From: Ascarosepion bandense
Taxonomy: Eukaryota > Mollusca > Cephalopoda > Sepiida > Sepiidae
Direction: 5' to 3'
DNA length: 64,000 nucleotides
Assembly: GCA_037127315.1 (NCBI GenBank)
Contig: JBBBDQ010000224.1
Coordinates: 7,367,501 to 7,431,500, forward strand
This document shows, piece after piece, positions 57,292 to 64,000 of the stretch. A program made the translations under genes and the position numbers. The notes below the pieces were generated by a model. It did not search any database and was not told where the DNA came from. It saw nothing but the letters and a program-made list of their open reading frames with translations. Each line of letters starts with the position of its first letter. The stretch's first letter is position 1.

Positions 57292-58541
57292 TTGACTTGT
57301 GACAAAAGTGATGACTGATTTCAGAAACAAATTTATTCTTGAAAAACTAACTGTAGAAATGTTGAAATTAGTCAAAATACGAGCCTTGAGCATCTATGCA
57401 CGTCTACCATCGATAGACAAGATTATGTATTTCTCGTTGATAAAAAGTTATTAGCTGTGATGCCAAAAAATTTTAGAAAGTTGATTCTATCTTTGGTTTG
57501 AGCCTGAAAATTTTACCATTTAAAAACGTGCTTAAGTGCTTAAAAATGTTAATTAGTGGATAAAAGATCAGAAGACTATGGAAGATGTGATAAACTATCG
57601 TATCCGAAGTCTGTGAGTTTTTGCAACATCATTCTTGCAACATGTGTTCGCACATTATCGTGGAGCAGAATTGGACCACATCGATTTACCAACGATTTTT
57701 GAAGGCGTGTATGCTTTTCAGCAAATTGATTGCAGTAAGACTCTGATTTGATTGGCTTCTAGAAAACTGTAGTGGATAATACCAATTGCAGACCATCAGA
57801 GAGTCACCATAATTTTTTGCTGATGCAACTTTGGCTTTGAATATGCTTGAGGGACTAATCACGATCATGTCTTTGACCTGATCGTTTACGGTTATCATAA
57901 AAGATCCACTTTCCATCACGGTCAGGAAAGAGATTATTGATGTTACAGAGAAAAGGCGTCGAGCACACTTCAAAACGCTTATGTTTAAATTTTTATTGAG
58001 ATCATGAGGAAGCCATTTATCAAGCTTTTTTCATCTTGCTTATATTCTGCAAATTGCGTGACTGTTGCAGGGCTGACACCAAGCGTCTGAATCATTTGTT
58101 CTGTAAATTTGTTGTGGGTTTTACTCAACAATACTTGCAATCGCTCGTTGTCAAAACTGCATCTCCATTCTCTACCTTCTTCATATTCAAAGCCCTCATC
58201 ACTAATTCTGAATTTATGGAACCACCTTTGTACTGTTCGAACATTTGTGGGATCATATCCCCGTGCTCTGGTTATATTAGCAGAAGTTTAGGTGGCACTG
58301 TACCGAAGTGTGAACGCATGCAAGAAAAGTAAACAAAGATCATATATATTGTCATGTTCATAATTAAGTGCTTCTATGCTTCAAGAGTATTCCTGTCTGA
58401 AAATGAGTTAACAATTATTAAAGAGCACACATTAATTATTATGTATAACAAAATTCACCTAAGATATACTACGAAAACTATGTTAAAATAGCTTTTCAAA
58501 ATGTAATACTTCGAGCGGCCATTATTTTTGTAACAACCTAA
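57292..58541 (-). mobile_element. mariner transposon, full length, decayed (second lineage)
   Basis: Ends: TTGACTTGTGACAAAAGTGA at the left and, on the other strand, TTAGGTTGTTACAAAAATAA at the right, about 18 of 26 positions alike. A TA precedes the left end (57290-57291); the matching right flank reads TG. Length of about 1250 bases is standard for mariner. The right end is the familiar TTAGGTTG-type mariner terminus. The transposase relic inside is described separately. Confidence 0.8.
57368..58320 (-). pseudogene. mariner transposase pseudogene (DD34D with third Asp changed)
   Basis: Minus-strand blocks from N to C: HKFRISDEGFEYEEGREWRC and SFDNERLQVLLSKTHNKFTE then QMIQTLGVSPATVTQFAEYK (helix-turn-helix region, near 58080-58230), SLMVCNWYYPLQF (near 57780), LHDNVRTHVARMM with the second Asp, and the third catalytic position 34 residues later, where the SPTD-type motif reads LLSTN, so Asp has become Asn. 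The protein ends NLVYRW, a stop, then TCIDAQGSYFD and its own stop at 57368. Many frame breaks; inactive. Confidence 0.8.
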
Positions 58542-58559
58542 TGAAAAGGAACAGTGTTC

Positions 58560-58765
58560 AAAATGACAAACGATGGTAATTGATGTTGCATTTAAAATTT
58601 TGAAGATTGTAGGTATCAGGGAAGCAAAAAATCGAAAGGAGCTCTCACAGGCGAGAAGTAAGAGAAAAACTGTTAGATTAGAATTTGCGGTATCATCAAC
58701 CTAGTTCAACAATTAAACGGTGAGACCTTGTTGGTAATTTGGTAGCACGCTTAAATTCATGTAAA
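58560..58765 (-). pseudogene. Jockey-like LINE, ORF2 C-terminal remnant
   Basis: Aligns at DNA level to 53315-53500: GAAGATTGTAGGTATCAGGG, AAGAGAAAAACTGTTAGA, GTTGGTAATTTGGTAGCACG. The frame is broken. It lies 20-40 bases right of the mariner end, so the mariner may have landed in or next to this LINE. Confidence 0.65.
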
Positions 58766-58899
58766 AAAAAACTCATCAAAACAATTGCCGTTCAAATAAT
58801 TGTAGAAAAGAAGAAAGAAAGCCACGCAGCGATCGATTAGAATACAGACCCTTATGTAATGCATGGCGCAAATATATGACACACATTTCTTAAAGAAAA

Positions 58900-59110
58900 A
58901 AGAAAACAAAACAAAAAAGAAGAAAAGAGAAAAAGAGAAAAAGGAAAAAAGGAAAAGAGAAAAATGAAAAAGGAGAAAAAAGAGAGAAAACAAGAGAAAA
59001 AAGAGAGAAAACAAGAGAAAAAAGCCAAACAGGAGGAGAAAAAGAGGAAAAGAGAAAAAAGAGAAAAAAGGAGTCCTGAAAATAAAAAAAGAAGCGAAGA
59101 CAAACAAAAA
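58900..59110 (+). repeat. GAAAAA-rich polypurine tract
   Basis: About 200 bases of nearly pure A/G on the + strand built from AGAGAAAA units. The Lys/Glu frame (58964-59266) and the Phe/Leu/Ser frames on the other strand are products of it. Confidence 0.9.
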
Positions 59111-59114
59111 AGAA

Positions 59115-59990
59115 ATGATTATATAATTTCGAACATGCAACACAATGCTTATACCAAGTATGTAATATTACATGTAACACGTGTAATAAAATACGCATAT
59201 AGAGCGACATTTATAATGCACATCCTTGCATCTCAGTGTGCAAATAGTGCAAAACCAACATTCTGAAATAAAAGAAGTGGAGCAAATAGGGCATGCATGT
59301 TACAGAAAGTATTTTTTAAGTTACAAAGAAGCCACGTAAAGTCAAACTTATTTACGCATAATAACCGAACAAATAAAATATAAAAGATCAAGTGAACCCT
59401 TACTACCGTCAAAAGCGAACCCACACAAACGTATATAGTGAAAGCAGTTAAGATTATTCGGATAGTGAAATCCATGGTAAGTTATATATACTAATTATGG
59501 ACAAAAATTATTTTTTCACCGTTATGCCTACAACCTATCTTTAAAATGTATTTAATTTATGTTTTTTAATTTGAAGTCTGAATATGAAAGATTTTCTGGT
59601 TAGAGCTAACCGCGGATAAGTTAAATCGCTTTCATGATTTTGTGTGTGTGTGTGTGTGTGTGAGGAAGGTGCTGTAAAATATTTAGGACGACAAAGAAGT
59701 CCTTCCTATCTATTGGAAGTGATTCAGTCTGAGACCTTTTTAATACACACTGGTAGAAAGGCACGCACCAAGGAGTATTAGAAAATTCTCAGACTGAACC
59801 ACTTGGAATAAATATTAAATAAAATAAATATTAGTAAAGAGCTTCTTCGTCGTCCTAAATACTTTGTAGCACCCACCTCATTACACAGAGAGAGAGAGGG
59901 GGGAGAAACAGATAAAGATACAGATAGCCAATATATATAATAGATAGATATATTTATATATATACGTCGAGAAATAACTCGTTTCCAAAT
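59115..59990. other. gene-free interval
   Basis: Includes a GT run at 59642-59661. Nothing else recognised. Confidence 0.5.
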
Positions 59991-59991
59991 G

Positions 59992-59994
<3 letters not shown>

Positions 59995-60034
<40 letters not shown>
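59995..60034. repeat. (TA)n microsatellite
   Basis: About 20 TA units followed by a GA-rich stretch. Confidence 0.97.
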
Positions 60035-60037
<3 letters not shown>

Positions 60038-60144
60038 AGAGAGCGAGAGAGAAAGCGGTAGTGAAAGAGGTAGAAAGAAAAAGACATAAAATAAAAATAA
60101 CCCACATATGCTTATCATACTATATAAAACGAGGTTTCAAAGAT

Positions 60145-60148
60145 ATTC

Positions 60149-60232
<84 letters not shown>
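60145..60232. repeat. duplicated ATTCTTCA-(TA)n unit
   Basis: ATTCTTCA followed by about 15 TA units, then ATTCTTCA again followed by about 22 TA units: a tandem duplication with unequal TA growth. Confidence 0.9.
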
Positions 60233-60234
<2 letters not shown>

Positions 60235-60239
60235 ACAGA

Positions 60240-62390
60240 AAGAGGCAACAAATATTTCTAACCTACTGACTTTTCTGGGCTTCACTCATGTACAGAAAAC
60301 AATCTATTGTAAAAAGAGTACCATAAATAATGAGTTTTAAGCAATGTCGTAACGAGTGTTAAATAATGTCGTTTTTTTAAGATGCTCTTCTACCTAACAT
60401 GATTTGCTTAATCCTACTCAGTGATGTTCAGATTCGATCTAGCCATATTAATATGAATATATTTGTTTTTAGAATTGTTTTCTTTTCAAGGTCAGTACCA
60501 ACTGTCACTTCCTCTTTCCACTTTTCCAGATTAACTGTATTAACTTTGGTGATCTTATGAACAAGTGGCCATATACCAACATTAATATAAAGCCATACAC
60601 AATTGTGCGGGGTTTTTTTTCTGGGCAAACAGACTCGTCAGACTGACAGATAAATAAGCAGACAGAATGCGAATCCGGAAATATATATATAAGCATAAGT
60701 AATTAACAAAATACACAAAAGTTGTACAAAGAAAGAAGGGATATTAAAAAAAAATAGGAGTGTGACAAAATGCTTTAGGGAGAAGAAAGAAAGTAAAGAA
60801 AAAAGAAATCGAAAGAAAGTGCCCCTCAAAAAAGAAAAGAAAAGATATGGAAAGAGATAGTGACAACATGAAAGAATAAAAAATGCAAAAGAACAACGAA
60901 ATGTAGAAATCAGGACGATGAAGAAGAAACAAGAGAGGTAAGCAAAGAGGAGGAAAATGTTAGTTAGGGAAGACTGGTCGTGTGAATGCAAACAAGCGGT
61001 GATTGACGTCATATGCTGTGTGGGGTGTTTGGGAAGTTATACAAGAGATGGGAGTGTGAGGTGTTTGAATCCACGCACTAAGAATGTTGGAGAGTGATAT
61101 GGATAAAGAGAGGGGAGGGAGGAAAATAAATTAAGGAAGACAGTAAGTGAGTGGAAGATAAAAAGTGAGTGGAAAGAGAAAGGGATGGGGAAGAGAGAGT
61201 GATGGAGAAAAAGAGAGGTAGAGAAAGTAAGGGAGGAGAAGAGAAAAGAGAGGGAGAACGAAAAGGAAAGGGAGAAAATGGAAAGAATCACGTGTGTAAC
61301 TTTCTTTTGAAAAAGATATTTACAAAGCAAAGCTGAGTCTGACCGAAGGACAACGATAGAGGAAGATCTATTGTGGATCAAGTTCCTTAAATTAGCAATG
61401 TTTAGTGAGAACATCAGACGACAAAAATCGTCCTCCCTTTAAATGGGTGTATGCACGCGTTATATTTCAATTTATATGTCTGCGTTAAAAAGGGTTCCTT
61501 TCATAAAGAAAAAATGTCTGCGAAGCGTATTTATTTTTAGTCATTTTGCTCGACTCTTAGTCAGCGTAAGTAAACGTTTACGTGGGCACATTTTAGCCGT
61601 ACGAATTACAAGGCGAGATTAATGGAGCACATCGCCAGAAAAAAAAGAATTCACAAGAATGGTTTTAGTGACTACAGCAGTAAGATTTGCGTGTGTCTGG
61701 ATTTAACAAATATGTGTGCGTATGTAGGCGCGCGTGGATAAAGACATTTATTTAGTTTCATTTGGTATAGGACTAGGTCATAATAGCAAGGAATGAATTC
61801 ATTCACTGCCCATAGCTTAATAGATCATCATTGTTCCCGCCGCAGACGATCCTTGTAATTAAATTGGTCTTCGTCTGGCACGCAAACTGAACAGTGAAAA
61901 GACAATTCATTTAGAATGGTCATCAAGATTTTGCGTGCTAACAATCGATCAATAACATGTGATAGCTGCATGGTTTTAAGGCTTTTGCATATCATCGTGC
62001 TTACGTGTGTGTTTGTGTCGGTGTGCATACACAATATAATTTGAGTAATTGTTTTTTGCGTTTTGTCTGCATCTTTGACAGATTATTTATTTTTTTAATT
62101 GCATCTTGTGTAAATGTTAATGGCAATGATATTTTATCCTAGTAAATATTGCTCATGTTTCTATGACAAACGCTCAGACAATAAGCAATTTATTAATCAC
62201 AATGCTTAAAAAACTCTTTCTTTCATGTAAGCTCTCCAGATAAATAATTACATGAAACTAAAACCTAAATTAAGTCTGTACCAAAGTGATAAAATTTTAA
62301 TGACCAATAATATCAATAAGTTTGTACTAATAGTGAGTGGTCAGGATTATACGTGTAATAAAACGGTATATGCGTGTATATGCATGAGTG
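60240..62390. other. gene-free interval with two purine-rich blocks
   Basis: 60730-60960 and 61080-61290 are A/G-rich on the + strand and give long Phe/Ser/Leu frames on the minus strand (60638-61012, 61037-61414), rejected as genes. Otherwise AT-rich. Confidence 0.5.

Positions 62391-62391
<1 letters not shown>

Positions 62392-62433
<42 letters not shown>
62392..62433. repeat. (TA)n microsatellite
   Basis: About 20 TA units directly left of the DD37D element. Confidence 0.97.
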
Positions 62434-62439
<6 letters not shown>

Positions 62440-62441
<2 letters not shown>

Positions 62442-63265
62442 GTGTATCATGAGTAAATTGTCGCCGGTTTTTTGTTTCGTGCAAGTGTGTTGTTGGTTTT
62501 TGGTTTTGTCGATTGCACAGAATAGTAGGGTTAATTGGGTATCGTCGATGGAAAATGGGTCACGAAGACGCAATTCATTCCGCCAGAAATTTGGAAACGC
62601 ATGCTGTGTTGCTTGTGTTGCTTGTTACCGAACATTTCAAAGTGTTTGGGTGTCGATCTGTGGATAGTGCAGAGATTAGGAGAGAGTTAGATGAGTATAA
62701 TACTAATACGCATGTGTGATCACTAGTCATGACGATGATATGCGTCCATTCATCTTTTTCAGACTCGACACGGAGCCCTACATCAAGTGCCTTGAGGAAC
62801 AAGTGCTGCCCTTGTTCAAGAGGTTGCCTGCTGGAATTCACTATGTCTGGCAACTGGACTCTGCACTATGTCACATAAGCAGAAGAACTCATTCATGGCT
62901 TTCAGACAAGTGCTGCGATTACACCACCCATTAAGTCTGGCTATCTAACTACTCAGACTGCAACCTCCAGGATTATTGTGTGTGGACTCAAGCGAGAGAC
63001 CAACAAACCTCCTTTTAAGACCAAAGATGAACTGATAGCAAGGATTATGGCTACATTCACGAAGTAAAAAAAGGAGACAGTCCAGACGAGTTGCAGAAGA
63101 ATCCAAAGTCGTCTGAAGGCGGTGATTGAAGTCTAGCGATTTTATTGAAAAAATGTATTCTTTAGAATTTCGATATTTTTGTGTAATTTTGGCAAATATA
63201 TCTGCTAAAATGAGATGTTAGCGTTATTTCCATCTTTGAGTAATTTAGACAATTTAGCCATCACA

Positions 63266-63268
<3 letters not shown>
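62440..63268 (+). mobile_element. DD37D Tc1/mariner-superfamily element, shortened
   Basis: Left end GTGTATCATGAGTAAATTGT pairs with the reverse complement of the right end (GTGTGATGGCTAAATTGT), giving weak TIRs, and (TA)n tracts touch both sides. The transposase relic on + includes DTEPYIKCLEEQVLPLFKRL, HYVWQLDSALCHISRRTHSW (second Asp in QLD), LSDKCCDYTTH, a stop, and VWLSNYSDCNLQDYCVW with Asp 37 residues on, then frameshifted KTKDELIARIMATF. At about 830 bases it is shorter than a complete element. Sister of 28665-29272; their 3' ends match (TTTGTAAATATATCTG-like). Confidence 0.75.

Positions 63269-63315
<47 letters not shown>
63269..63315. repeat. (TA)n microsatellite
   Basis: About 23 TA units directly right of the DD37D element. 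Confidence 0.97.
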
Positions 63316-63318
<3 letters not shown>

Positions 63319-63560
63319 GGGTGGAAATATACACATAGTATATACAAAGACTAATAGTGGGTGAATAAATAATAAAAGGAAAAAAAACCTATATTTGAAA
63401 TTAAAAGTGATAGAAATCTGAATGAGGTCATCTAGTTTATGAATGTCTATAGAACAGACACCTCTAAAATTTACGAGAATTAAAGTTAAGTCTGCTTATT
63501 TTATATTTTCATCGACACTCGATAAAAAATAATAACCCACATTGTATTTATTTCCCGCTT

Positions 63561-63571
63561 CTCTCTCTCTG

Positions 63572-63623
<52 letters not shown>
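63561..63623. repeat. (CT)n(CTGT)n(CT)n compound microsatellite
   Basis: Short CT run, about six CTGT units, then about eleven CT units. Confidence 0.96.
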
Positions 63624-63714
63624 CGATACACAACTCCATCGACAAAACCATCATTAGTCTGAAGAAGAATCTGCTTTAGATGAAAGGTCTAATGTGAAAT
63701 TTTAGTTCATTTTG

Positions 63715-63717
<3 letters not shown>

Positions 63718-63747
<30 letters not shown>
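63718..63747. repeat. (TA)n microsatellite
   Basis: About 15 TA units directly at the CTAG end of the next repeat. Confidence 0.95.
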
Positions 63748-63748
<1 letters not shown>

Positions 63749-64000
63749 TAGCAGTATAACTCGGCGTTGCTCGGGTGTACTGAAAGCTTTAAAACTAATT
63801 CATGGCCCTGGAGGTTAGATTCTTTGGATGTTGGCACGAAAGACTAAAAAGCAATAGTTGTTACCAGTTAAAGCGAAACCGTAGCCTGAAAGAAAAATGA
63901 GTGGATGTATGTCAAATTTTGATTTCCTCATCGTAAACTGAATTTTGAAGGCTAAATATGTCCTCTGAGTAAATGGTATCATGGCTGAGACTAAGAACTA
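63747..64000 (-). mobile_element. CTAG-ending repeat, Helitron-like 3' end, cut by window edge
   Basis: Reading the minus strand it ends CCCGAGCAACGCCGAG-TTATA-CTGCTAG, then (TA)n. The last 65 bases match 7690-7760. The other end lies outside the window. Confidence 0.42.

Noticed and set aside
58757..59210. Three long overlapping Phe/Leu/Ser frames resembling a membrane protein, and a Lys/Glu frame on the other strand
   Set aside because: All are products of the GAAAAA-rich polypurine tract; the hydrophobicity is compositional.
60638..61414. Two 124-125 codon minus-strand hydrophobic frames
   Set aside because: They lie over A/G-rich blocks at 60730-60960 and 61080-61290; no motif and no exon structure.
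63654..63705. CTGAAGA...GATGAAA stretch as a hammerhead
   Set aside because: The core words occur, but the helix II candidate is offset by three bases and no helix III or NUH follows.

Overview
This window looks like AT-rich, repeat-dense intergenic (or long-intron) DNA from an invertebrate animal. A cephalopod mollusc such as an octopus fits best. The reasons are the very many long (TA)n, (CA/GT)n and (CT/GA)n microsatellites, the scattered tRNA-headed SINE-like repeats, and decayed Jockey-like, RTE-like and Penelope-like retroelements beside several mariner lineages. The species assignment is an inference. I found no convincing host protein-coding exon, no rRNA and no intact tRNA. Nearly every long open frame is a translated microsatellite, a low-complexity purine or pyrimidine tract, or a piece of a dead transposon.

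Layout. 0-6 kb: low-complexity DNA with a (CT)n tract and a GACAGGCAGG-type minisatellite. 6-7.8 kb: two nested SINE-like repeats, then a hammerhead ribozyme embedded in (TA)n DNA, then a repeat ending in CTAG-(TA)n. 10-14.9 kb: a second CTAG-(TA)n repeat, a LINE tail, a 0.3 kb foldback, three copies of a dispersed repeat (two of them head to head) and a Penelope-like GIY-YIG fragment. 16-18 kb: a purine-rich duplication and a full-length DD34D mariner with terminal inverted repeats (TIRs). 20-22.5 kb: a long decayed Jockey-like LINE that stops at a perfect 36-bp (TA)n hairpin. 26.5-29.3 kb: a 0.4 kb MITE with 48-bp TIRs and a DD37D transposase relic. 32.9-34.4 kb: a LINE apparently split by a shorter mariner. 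37-41 kb: SINE pieces, a second hammerhead ribozyme lying behind a tRNA-like SINE head, a LINE tail and an RTE-like LINE tail. 43-51 kb: minisatellite, more dispersed repeats, a 5'-inverted LINE hairpin and a 136-bp foldback MITE. 53-59 kb: the best-preserved LINE tail, a tRNA-Cys-like relic, another full-length mariner and another LINE tail. 62.4-63.3 kb: a second DD37D element bounded on both sides by (TA)n.

The two most notable signals are the hammerhead ribozymes at 7116-7169 and 39494-39544. Each has the whole catalytic core, three helices and a C17 cleavage site, and each runs straight into a (TA)n microsatellite. A second theme is that (TA)n tracts mark the edges of unrelated repeats: hammerheads, the MITE, DD37D elements, CTAG-ended elements and a 39-bp block found twice. 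Microsatellite growth and TA-targeted insertion therefore seem linked here. No working gene set is visible; the annotation is a record of transposon decay.
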